DNA of 64,000 nucleotides from Haliscomenobacter sp. (lineage in GTDB: Bacteria; Bacteroidota; Bacteroidia; Chitinophagales; Saprospiraceae). Location of the stretch: NCBI GenBank assembly GCA_016713275.1, contig JADJPL010000016.1, positions 101,441 to 165,440 on the forward strand, written 5' to 3'. Positions within the stretch are counted from its first letter, which is position 1. The number at the start of each line of letters is the position of its first letter. Below the pieces are notes generated by a model. That model was given only the letters and a program-made list of their open reading frames with translations, made no database searches and was not told the origin of the DNA. Shown here one piece after another: positions 39,134 through 46,415 of the stretch. The translations under genes were made by a program, and so were the position numbers.

Positions 39134-39396
39134 TGGTTGGTGGTTAGTGGTTAGTGGTTGGTGGTACTGGCGCGAGGCTCCGCCTCAACACTAAACCAGC
39201 GCGAGGCTCCGCCCAATGCTGTCTGGAACCTGTTCAAGAGGTAGAAAAAAGTGGAACCTGTTCGCCGGAATCCGGCAGAATTCCGTGCGGAATCTATCCG
39301 CCGGTCCCCTGAACGGCGTTCCTAACCTTTTGCTAACTGCGGGTTCCAGACAGCAACAGGCGCCGCCTCGGACTCCGCTCGAATCGAGGCGCCGCC
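39134..39396. repeat. Repeat-filled gap: GTGGTTGGTGGTTA tract, GAGGCTCCGCCTC palindromes, family B element
   Basis: A short G/T tandem tract (39118-39160) is followed by two GCGAGGCTCCGCC words (about 39171 and 39201) and a family B element at 39257-39323 (CCTGTTCGCCGGAATCC...ATTCCGTGCGGAA...CCGGTCCCCTGAACGGCGTTCCT). The words TGTCTGGAACC (39219) and GGTTCCAGACA (39343) form an outer inverted pair enclosing it. No gene is seen. Confidence 0.75.
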
Positions 39397-39942
39397 TCAA
39401 CGCTCCAAATCCTCGGCTTGCCCACCATTGCGGGAGGCCATTTTTGCCAGCAGCGCGTTTTTAGCTTCCAATTCCCGACGGGCGGCGAGCAGCAGGTTAA
39501 TGGCTTTTGCGTATTCGTCGAGTTGCCGGCTCAGGCGGGCTTCCAGAAATTCATTTTGGCGGCGCAGCTTTTCTGTTTTTTCTCGGTCGGTTCCGCGGTC
39601 GAGAAGCAACCAGATCCGGGCGCCGTTCCAGTGCATCCTTTGAATATCCAGCCATCGGAGTTGGCCTGATTTGGTACGGATTACGGTCGTGACCGGTTTT
39701 TTATCCTCGTGCAGATCAAAAAAAGAGCGGATCAGGTCTTCCCCCTGAAGCGGTTGCAGTTGGGAAAGCCATTTTTCAAGCGGTTGGCGGTGAGAATACG
39801 AATACCCCGTCAGCTCCAGGACCTCAGCATTCATCATCCACTGATCTTCAAAGCGTAGGATGGCGGCGGCAGGGAGACGCTCTACAAACGCTTTCAAGGC
39901 TTTCAGATCGATTTGGACCATGGCAAGGTATTTAACAAGCAT
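39397..39942 (-). CDS. Small PAS-domain protein with C-terminal coiled coil
   Basis: This protein of about 181 residues has a PAS-like fold at about 10-115 (ILRFEDQWMMNAEVLELTGY, TTVIRTKSGQLRWLDIQRMH), then a long heptad-rich helix (EKTEKLRRQNEFLEARLSRQ to AKNALLAKMAS). No kinase or DNA-binding output is present, so it may be a scaffold or sensor adaptor acting through coiled-coil contact. The start is uncertain: 39942 (MLVKYLAM, with GGCGGA just upstream) or 39921 (MVQIDLKALKAF). Its partner is unknown. Confidence 0.6.
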   Translation of the reverse strand: MLVKYLAMVQIDLKALKAFVERLPAAAILRFEDQWMMNAEVLELTGYSYSHRQPLEKWLSQLQPLQGEDLIRSFFDLHEDKKPVTTVIRTKSGQLRWLDIQRMHWNGARIWLLLDRGTDREKTEKLRRQNEFLEARLSRQLDEYAKAINLLLAARRELEAKNALLAKMASRNGGQAEDLER

Positions 39943-40187
39943 TCCGCCTTTTTTCAAAGGCGCCAATCTATCAGGTTAAATATAAATAATATTGTAAACC
40001 AATAATTTATAAATAAAAACAAACCGGCACTGTAAATTTTATATAAAGTTAGGCATAATTTCGGTTTCGTCCAACAGGATTTGCTGAAAGGCTATCCAGA
40101 ACCAAAAAAAGAAGGAATGCCGGATAGGAAGCCTCGAAGGTATCGTGTATCTTCCCGTTCCCATTACAAAAACAAATAGCGCCTACT

Positions 40188-40691
40188 ATGTCTGTCCAAT
40201 TAAAAGACGATGCCTTTGCCCAAGCGATGGAATTGGCCGAAGCCGGAGGGTTTCGAATCGTGAAAGCCGACGGCTCCAGGCCCTGGGGAGGATTCCTCGT
40301 GCTGGACGAAGCCCAGGCCGCCGCCTTCGCTGCCCGGTTTTTTTCCGAAGTTCCGCAGGAAGACATCCTTAAGGGGAACAAACTCAGCCCCAAAATTTTG
40401 CTGGTGGCGCCCGGACAACGGCTTTCCTGGCAATACCATTTCCGAAGAGCCGAATTCTGGAAGGTCGTGCAAGGCCCCGTTGCCGTAGCCAAAAGCCTCA
40501 CCGACGCGCAAAGCGAGCCCGAAATCTACCCGGAAGGCGCCATCATCCGCCTCCTCCAAGGGGAACGCCATCGCCTGATCGGACTGGCCGGATGGGGCAT
40601 CGTCGCCGAAATCTGGCAACACACCGACCCCAACCACCCTTCAAATGAGGAAGATATTGTCCGCCTCCAGGATGACTATGATAGACGTTAG
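40188..40691 (+). CDS. Cupin protein related to the C-terminal domain of type II mannose-6-phosphate isomerase
   Basis: This 167-residue single-cupin protein carries RPWGGFLVL, a cupin core SWQYHFRRAEFWKVVQGPVA and the ending EIWQHTDPNHPSNEEDIVRL, which match the phosphomannose-isomerase domain of bifunctional ManC proteins. Histidines and glutamates that could bind a metal are in YHFRRAEFW and RHRLIG. It lacks the GDP-mannose pyrophosphorylase half. It may isomerise mannose-6-phosphate/fructose-6-phosphate or act on another sugar phosphate. It stands alone between repeat-rich gaps. Confidence 0.65.
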   Translation: MSVQLKDDAFAQAMELAEAGGFRIVKADGSRPWGGFLVLDEAQAAAFAARFFSEVPQEDILKGNKLSPKILLVAPGQRLSWQYHFRRAEFWKVVQGPVAVAKSLTDAQSEPEIYPEGAIIRLLQGERHRLIGLAGWGIVAEIWQHTDPNHPSNEEDIVRLQDDYDRR

Positions 40692-40740
40692 ACGGTGGAC
40701 GGTGGACGGTGGACGGGGGACGGTGGACGGGGGACGGGAA

Positions 40741-40931
40741 GCGGTTAGTAGAGACTGTTCAAAAAAGGGTTATAGCCCTTTTCTTGGTTTGCGGTCCTGC
40801 TAAAAAAAGTATCCGATTACGTCCGGAAAGTCTGGTTGGAGGCAGAGCCTCCGCGTAGAGTTGGTCCGAGGCGGAGCCTCGAACCAGGTTTTTTTGAACA
40901 GTCTCGTCTCATGATTTGCGGTACTAACCGC
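40741..40931. mobile_element. Long imperfect inverted-repeat element (MITE-like)
   Basis: Left end GCGGTTAGTA (40741-40750) plus GAGACTGTTCAAAAAA (40751-40766) is answered by TTTTTTGAACAGTCTC (40890-40905) and TACTAACCGC (40922-40931). The 190-bp body contains two GAGGC-GAGCCTC words (about 40840-40885) and no gene. Flanking GGTGGAC tracts on the left (40693-40738) and GTCCACC tracts on the right (40939-41011) are also complementary, so the fold may extend to about 320 bp. Confidence 0.65.
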
Positions 40932-41011
40932 TTATTCCCGTCCACCATCTCCCATCTCCCGTCCACCGTCTCCCGTCTCCCGTCCACCGTCTCCCGTCCA
41001 CCGTCCACCGT

Positions 41012-41722
41012 CTAACTCATGTCCATATTATGGAACACGTTGACGACGTCTTCGTCCTCTTCCATTTTCTCGATCAGGGTGATCACGTCTTCGACCTGGT
41101 CGTCGGTTAGGGATTTGGTGTGGGAAGGGGCGCCGAACTCGGCGCTTTCGACTTCCAGTCCTTTGGATTCCAGCGCTTTCTGAAGGCTTCCAAAATCGGT
41201 AAACTGGCAATAGAAAAGGAAAAACTCGTCTTCCTGCTTGACTTCTTCGAGCCCGTTATCGATGAGTTCGAGTTCGAGTTCTTCCAGGTCAAGGCCTTCG
41301 GCTTTCACCTTGAACACGCCGTAACGGGTGAACATATAGTCCACTGAGCCGGAAGTGCCCAGCGAACCGCCGTATTTGTTGAAAATCGCCCGGATATTGG
41401 CCACCGTCCTGTTCAGGTTGTTGGTAGCGGTTTCGACGATCACAGCGACGCCATGGGGGGCGTAGCCCTCGTATACGATCTCGTCGTAGCTTTCCGCTTC
41501 CTTGGAAGTTGCTTTTTTGATCGCATTTTCCACGTTGACCTTGGGCATATTCGCCGTTTTGGCGTTCTGGATCGCCATGCGCAACCGGGAATTGTATTCT
41601 GGGTCTCCCCCGCCTTCCTTCACCGCAATCGCAATTTCCCGCCCAATCTTCGTAAACGTTTTGGCCATGTTGGCCCAGCGCTTGAACTTTCTTTCTTTCC
41701 GGAATTCAAATGCACGTCCCAT
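41012..41722 (-). CDS. YebC/PmpR-family protein
   Basis: This 236-residue cytosolic protein begins MGRAFEFRKERKFKRWANMA and contains TKIGREIAIAVKEGG, MPKVNVENAIKKA and YEGYAPHGVAVIVE, all standard for YebC. Family members are described as transcriptional regulators and, more recently, as factors that help ribosomes through proline-rich stretches. It is slightly shorter than usual and ends in an acidic tail (MEEDEDVVNVFHNMDMS). The gene is intact. Confidence 0.92.
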   Translation of the reverse strand: MGRAFEFRKERKFKRWANMAKTFTKIGREIAIAVKEGGGDPEYNSRLRMAIQNAKTANMPKVNVENAIKKATSKEAESYDEIVYEGYAPHGVAVIVETATNNLNRTVANIRAIFNKYGGSLGTSGSVDYMFTRYGVFKVKAEGLDLEELELELIDNGLEEVKQEDEFFLFYCQFTDFGSLQKALESKGLEVESAEFGAPSHTKSLTDDQVEDVITLIEKMEEDEDVVNVFHNMDMS

Positions 41723-41876
41723 AGGGGTATTTTGATTTTGACGCCCAAAATACGGAATTTTTAGACGTTGGACGTCAGACTTTAGATTTTTCGCGCACGT
41801 CAGAGACGTGCTGGGAAACGTTTAGGCATGGGGGCGTTTAGGCGTGGGGGCGGAATTCGATTACGCCCGGAATGCC

Positions 41877-41940
41877 TGGTCCGAGGCGGAGCCTCGACTT
41901 AGAGTGGGTCCGAGGCGGAGCCTCGAACCAGGGCTGGTCG
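41877..41940. repeat. Paired GTCCGAGGCGGAGCCTCGA repeats
   Basis: GGTCCGAGGCGGAGCCTCGA occurs twice (about 41878 and 41907) and is itself palindromic at its centre. The same word is found at about 40863 and, inverted, at 54658-54678. It sits directly at the 3' end of the lyase gene. Confidence 0.75.
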
Positions 41941-41942
41941 GG

Positions 41943-43361
41943 CTACCTCGCAGCAGGCACAAACCTTGCCTGGAAGAACCGAAGGTATTTGGGTTCGTAC
42001 ACCATATTCAATCCGGTGGCTTTGGAGGCATTTTGATATACGGCTTTCACCGATTCGGCCACCACATCCATATGGGCTTCGGTATACACCCGGCGGGGGA
42101 TGGTGAGGCGGGTCAGCTCCAGTTTGGGGTAACGGTGCTGGCCGGTATGCGGATCGCGCCCGGCGCTGACGATGCCCCGCTCCATACTCCGGATACCGGA
42201 GTCGAGGTAAAGTTCGGCGGCCAGGGTTTGGGAAGGGAACAAGTCCTGGCTAAGATGCGGGTAGAATTTGCGGGCATCCAGGAACACCGCGTGGCCTCCA
42301 ATCGGCTGCACAACGGGAATGCCCCAATCGCGAAGCAAATCCCCCAGGTATTGAACCTGCCCCACCCGGGCGCGGATGTGGTCGTCCTGAATCGATTCAT
42401 AGATGCCAATGGCCATGGCCTCCATGTCGCGCCCTGCCATCCCCCCGTACGTGTGCAGCCCTTCGTAAATGACCACGAGGTTGCGCAGCTCTTCAAACAG
42501 GGGGTAATCGTTGATGGCCAGCCAGCCTCCGATATTGACCAGGTGGTCTTTTTTGCCGCTCATCCAGGCGCCGTCGGTATAGGAGCAAAATTCCTTCAGA
42601 ATGGCCGCGACCGGCTTGCCCTCGTACCCTTCCTCCCGGCATTGAATAAAATAGGCATTTTCGACCATCCGGGTAGCGTCGAGGTATAGCTTGATGCCGT
42701 AGCGGTCGCACAGGGCCCGAAGGGCTTTGACATTGGCCATGCTGACCGGCTGCCCGCCCGCCATGTTGACCGTCCCGGCCAGACTGACGTAAGCAATCTG
42801 TTCCGGCCCTTTTTCTTTAATCAGGGACTCCAGCTTATCCAGATCGATATTTCCCTTAAACGGGTTGAGGTTCTCCGGATCGTGGGCTTCGTCGACGATC
42901 ACGTCCACAAAGATGCCGCCGGCCAGTTCCTGGTGCAGGCGGGTGGTGGTGAAGTACATGTTGCCGGGCACGTACTGCCCTTTCTGGATTACGGCCTGAC
43001 TGATCAGGTGTTCCGCGCCGCGCCCCTGGTGCGTCGGAACGATGTATTTATAGCCATACACCTCCTGTATAGCCGTTTCGAGGTGGTAGTAATTGACGCT
43101 GCCGGCATAAGCTTCGTCGCCCAGCATCAATCCCGCCCATTGGCGGTCGCTCATGGCGCTGGTGCCGCTGTCGGTGAGCAAATCGATATACACCTCGGCA
43201 GAACGAAGAAGGAAGGTGTTGTATCCGGCTTCTACCAAAGCCTTCTGGCGCTCTTCGGGAGTAGTCATCCGCAGGGGTTCCACCATTTTGATCTTCCAGG
43301 GTTCTGCCCAGGAGCGGCGGCCCGACTGCTCGCCCATTGTCTTGAATTGATGTTCAGCCAT
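41943..43361 (-). CDS. tpl: Tyrosine phenol-lyase (beta-tyrosinase), PLP enzyme
   Basis: This PLP enzyme of about 472 residues splits tyrosine into phenol, pyruvate and ammonia. The PLP lysine lies in MSGKKDHLVN, and conserved regions include TDSGTSAMSDRQWAGLMLGD, PTHQGRGAEHL and GGHAVFLDARKF. At the specificity site it reads GIRSMERGIVSAGR, keeping the Met and Arg found in tyrosine phenol-lyase where tryptophanase has Val and Ile, and it keeps the paired Phe in LRFFQARF. I therefore favour tyrosine phenol-lyase over tryptophanase. I chose ATG 43361 (MAEHQFKTMGEQSGRR); the frame extends to 43409. It stands alone, with no dedicated permease beside it. Confidence 0.85.
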   Translation of the reverse strand: MAEHQFKTMGEQSGRRSWAEPWKIKMVEPLRMTTPEERQKALVEAGYNTFLLRSAEVYIDLLTDSGTSAMSDRQWAGLMLGDEAYAGSVNYYHLETAIQEVYGYKYIVPTHQGRGAEHLISQAVIQKGQYVPGNMYFTTTRLHQELAGGIFVDVIVDEAHDPENLNPFKGNIDLDKLESLIKEKGPEQIAYVSLAGTVNMAGGQPVSMANVKALRALCDRYGIKLYLDATRMVENAYFIQCREEGYEGKPVAAILKEFCSYTDGAWMSGKKDHLVNIGGWLAINDYPLFEELRNLVVIYEGLHTYGGMAGRDMEAMAIGIYESIQDDHIRARVGQVQYLGDLLRDWGIPVVQPIGGHAVFLDARKFYPHLSQDLFPSQTLAAELYLDSGIRSMERGIVSAGRDPHTGQHRYPKLELTRLTIPRRVYTEAHMDVVAESVKAVYQNASKATGLNMVYEPKYLRFFQARFVPAAR

Positions 43362-43542
43362 TTCCACTGGTTTTATTTGGTTTGAAAAATCAAGGAAATT
43401 TCCAAACACGCGGGGGGAGTGCCAATGAGGAAGATCAGTTCATATCGAAATAATGATCACCCGGCCAATGGGTTTATGTAATCCACTTCACGAAAAACTT
43501 ACCCCTAAAAAGCGATATTTGTAAAAATTAAAAAAATCGGGC

Positions 43543-43933
43543 ATGAGCTACTATTTCTCCAAAACCCTGTCGATGGATTTTGAAACCGCGATCCAAACGG
43601 TTTCCCTGGCGCTACAGGAGCACGGATTTGGAATCGTCTCGGAAATCGACCTCCAGTCCACGTTTAAAAAAGAAGCTGAACCAGGACTTTCGGCCTTACC
43701 GCATCCTGGGCGCATGTAATCCCAGCTACGCCTATGAAGCGCTCCAACGGGAGAACAAAATCGGTACGATGCTGCCCTGCAACGTCCTGGTTCAGGAAAT
43801 TGCTCCCGGCCAGGTGGAAGTATCGGCCGTGGACCCGGTAGCCTCCATGACGGCCATCGATAATCCCGAGTTAAAGATGCTGGCCAAAGAAGTAGGGACT
43901 GCATTGCAGAAAATGGTGGAAGATCTGGCCTAA
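43543..43933 (+). CDS. DUF302-family protein, one-base frame break
   Basis: ATG 43543 gives MSYYFSKTLSMDFETAIQTV and EHGFGIVSEIDLQSTFKK. After an A6 run (43666-43671) that should be A5, the frame changes to KKLNQDFRPYRILGACNPSY and TMLPCNVLVQEI up to 43933. The corrected protein of about 129 residues is a typical DUF302 domain with its ACNP and LPCN cysteine motifs. The function of DUF302 is not established; it is often seen near redox or metal-stress genes. Confidence 0.82.
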
Positions 43934-44032
43934 AGGTGTTTTTCCGCCCCAGGGATGACAAACATCAGTGATTCATTTGCTGAATAATAAGAACATGCAC
44001 CCTGCTGGGCAGATTTCTGTAAAACCGGTTAT

Positions 44033-45109
44033 ATGAGAGGGCTAAAGGTTGCTTCCTGGATGTTTGTGGTGGCGTTGAGCGTTGGGTTTCTGGTGGCTGC
44101 CAAACACCTTCTTATTCCCATTGTTATTGCGTTCACCTTTTTTTACCTGATCATTACGGTTTCCGACCTGTTCCGGCGCATTCCGCTGGGCAGGTTCAGA
44201 TTGCCTGTTCCTCTGACGACCACGGCGGCGGCGGTTGCCATTCTGGGCGTCGTCTTCCTGTGCGTTCGGATCGTAGTGGAAACGGTGGAACGGATGATCC
44301 TCCTGGCGCCCAAATACCAAAAAAACCTCGAGCATGTTGGGATAGACCTGGCGCGCTTTATGGGGTGGGAGGAATTTCCCAGCCGGGCCAACATTATAAA
44401 GGAGTTTGACCTGCGTTCGGTGGCCGTTCAACTCGGCGCCAGCCTGTCCAACCTGGCAGAAACCCTCATTCTGGTGACGATTTATGTCCTTTTTCTATTG
44501 ATCGAAAAGCAGTATTTTCATCGCAAGCTGGCGGCCCTGTTTCCAGAATCCGACCGGTACCAGAAGGTGCGGGGTATTTTGGAGCATATCGACGAATCGG
44601 TGCGAACGTATATTGTCCTGCGCACGATCACCAGCTTGCTCAAAGGCTTTCTGAGCTATCTGGTGCTGGCATACGTTGGGCTGGACTTCGCGGTGTTCTG
44701 GGCTTTTCTGATTTTCCTGTTGAATTATATTCCCAGCCTGGGCCCGATTTTTGCCACTTCCCTGGCCGCTTTGTTCTCCCTGATGCAATTTCAGGATGTG
44801 TCGCTATTCCTGTTCATCCTCCTGACGATCATGGCGATCGAGCTGTCCATCGGCCACTACCTGGAACCCCGGCTGGTAGGCCATACCCTCAACCTGAGCC
44901 CTTTCGTGATCCTGTTTTCCCTTTCCCTATGGGGCAGCATCTGGGGCGTCATCGGCATGTTTCTCTGCGTGCCGTTGATGGTGACCATCGTCATTACCCT
45001 GGCCGGTTTTCCCGAAACCCGGCCGGTTGCATTGGTATTGTCGGAAAAAGGAAAAGTGACGGTAAGGGAAGAAAAAATACCCCGCGCCTCGGATAAAGAA
45101 GGCCAATGA
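44033..45109 (+). CDS. AI-2E family membrane permease (TqsA/PerM-like)
   Basis: This 358-residue inner-membrane protein has about eight hydrophobic segments. Family landmarks are the first pair KHLLIPIVIAFTFFYLIITV, a cytoplasmic or periplasmic helical middle (RYQKVRGILEHIDESVRTYI), and the conserved FLIFLLNYIPSLGPIFATSL and HYLEPRLVGHTLNLSPFVIL. Members export small molecules, including the autoinducer AI-2 in some species, or exchange ions, so substrate naming is unsafe. The gene is intact and about 100 nt after the DUF302 gene. Confidence 0.88.
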   Translation: MRGLKVASWMFVVALSVGFLVAAKHLLIPIVIAFTFFYLIITVSDLFRRIPLGRFRLPVPLTTTAAAVAILGVVFLCVRIVVETVERMILLAPKYQKNLEHVGIDLARFMGWEEFPSRANIIKEFDLRSVAVQLGASLSNLAETLILVTIYVLFLLIEKQYFHRKLAALFPESDRYQKVRGILEHIDESVRTYIVLRTITSLLKGFLSYLVLAYVGLDFAVFWAFLIFLLNYIPSLGPIFATSLAALFSLMQFQDVSLFLFILLTIMAIELSIGHYLEPRLVGHTLNLSPFVILFSLSLWGSIWGVIGMFLCVPLMVTIVITLAGFPETRPVALVLSEKGKVTVREEKIPRASDKEGQ

Positions 45110-45126
45110 CGTATATTGGCGGTTAA

Positions 45127-45226
45127 AGTGCTTTGAATAACTAATTGAACCTAGGGACTAAGACCTTCCAGGTTTGCGAAACCTGGAAGGTCTGTTTCCA
45201 GAATACAAAAAGTTATTCAAAGCACT
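45127..45226. repeat. Nested palindrome containing family A core, copy 2
   Basis: Perfect 16-nt outer arms AGTGCTTTGAATAACT (45127-45142) and AGTTATTCAAAGCACT (45211-45226) enclose the perfect 33-nt hairpin at 45161-45193 (arms AGACCTTCCAGGTTT), identical to that at 9633-9665. The outer arms differ from those of copy 1, so only the core is shared. Confidence 0.9.
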
Positions 45227-45273
45227 ATAAAGCCAATTTACATTCATTGTTAAACGCCTAAAAATCCATCCCT

Positions 45274-45855
45274 ATGCGTCTGAATTACTGCAAAGGCCTG
45301 ATCCTGGCCATCTTGCCGGCATTTTTATTTACTCAATGCCAGCAACCTGCATCCAAAGAGCCAACGTCCTCAGAAACAGCCGCTGAAGACCTGGTAGCCC
45401 GCGGCGAATACCTCGTCAATGCGATGGGGTGCGACGACTGCCACACGCCGAAAACCATGACACCCGAAGGCCCTGCTCCGGATATGAGCCGGCGTTTTAT
45501 GGGTCATCCCGCAGAGGAGCCCTTCCCTCCGGCTTTCGACACCACCTTGATCACTAAAAACAACGTAGCCATTTTCAGTCCGGGGCTTACTGCGGGCGCT
45601 GGTCCCTGGGGCGTTTCCTTCGCCGGCAACCTCACCCCGGACGAAACCGGAATCGGAACCTGGTCGGAGGAGCAGTTTTTCCGCGCTATCCGGGAAGGCA
45701 AATTCAAAGGCCTTCCCAACGGCCGCCCGATGCTGCCGCCTATGCCCTGGCAAAGCTACCGCAACCTGAACGACGAGGATCTCAGCGCCGTGTTTGCGTA
45801 CCTGAAATCCTTGCCGCCGATTAAAAATGTGGTTCCTGCGCCGAAATCGCTTTAG
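45274..45855 (+). CDS. Lipoprotein c-type cytochrome
   Basis: This 193-residue exported protein has a lipoprotein signal with cysteine C22 (LFTQCQQP) and a single haem site C53-DD-C56-H57 (GCDDCHTPKTM). The probable axial Met is in GRPMLPPMPW, and the fold closes with LNDEDLSAVFAYLKSLPPIK. It probably carries electrons at the outer face of a membrane. No oxidase or dehydrogenase subunit is adjacent, so its partner is unknown. Confidence 0.88.
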   Translation: MRLNYCKGLILAILPAFLFTQCQQPASKEPTSSETAAEDLVARGEYLVNAMGCDDCHTPKTMTPEGPAPDMSRRFMGHPAEEPFPPAFDTTLITKNNVAIFSPGLTAGAGPWGVSFAGNLTPDETGIGTWSEEQFFRAIREGKFKGLPNGRPMLPPMPWQSYRNLNDEDLSAVFAYLKSLPPIKNVVPAPKSL

Positions 45856-45860
45856 GGTAC

Positions 45861-46314
45861 CTACCGCAGATACGACAACACATCCACTACCTCGAAATAC
45901 GGGGAATCCCGGGCAATACGCTCCAGCAATGGAATATGCCCCTGTCCAAAGATTACCAGGACCCGGTCGTCCGGGCTACATCCGATCTGGTGCAGGTTGC
46001 TGAATATGCGCAGGTTGCGTTTATTCCAGTCTGCCACCAGGTCGGCGCCGGCGAAATTGGTTCCTTCTACCATAGGTAAAAACACCTGTAAATAGAGTTG
46101 GTAACTTAAATCCAGGAATTCCGGGCTATTCATCTTGAACAGCATGTCCCGGATAGTTCCTTCCTTCAGCCATTGGTCCATCAACGCGATCACTCCCTTG
46201 CCGATCGCTTCCATCTGAGCCATTTGGGGCCCGTATTTTGCCGGGTTGGCAGCGACCGAAGGCCCCTACCGCCAAAAAGCCGGCTAGGAGCGACATAAAG
46301 AACGTTCTCTTCAT
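45861..46314 (-). pseudogene. DUF5694 (TraB/GumN-like) protein missing its middle
   Basis: The gene starts at 46314 with a good signal peptide (MKRTFFMSLLAGFLAVGAFG). After about 27 residues the frame changes near 46230 and continues as MAQMEAIGKGVIALMDQWLK, FAGADLVADWNKRNLRIFSN and RVLVIFGQGHIPLLERIARD up to 45861. This is only the C-terminal half of a DUF5694 protein. The family normally has some 130-170 more residues between signal peptide and this part, with the first GTFH-type motif, so a large internal deletion is inferred. The family is related to TraB/GumN proteins, with unclear activity. It is convergent with the cytochrome gene, 5 nt away. Confidence 0.7.
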
Positions 46315-46415
46315 AATATTCGGGTTGATTTCAAAGGGAAAGTAAGCATTTTTATCTTCTGCAAGAAATCAAAATTTTTATTTGCTTTACACAAAATTAA
46401 CAAAACACATTCCCT

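Noticed and set aside
41943..43361. Tryptophanase
   Set aside because: The Met-Glu-Arg specificity segment, MSDRQWAGLMLGDEAYAGS and MYFTTTR match tyrosine phenol-lyase better.
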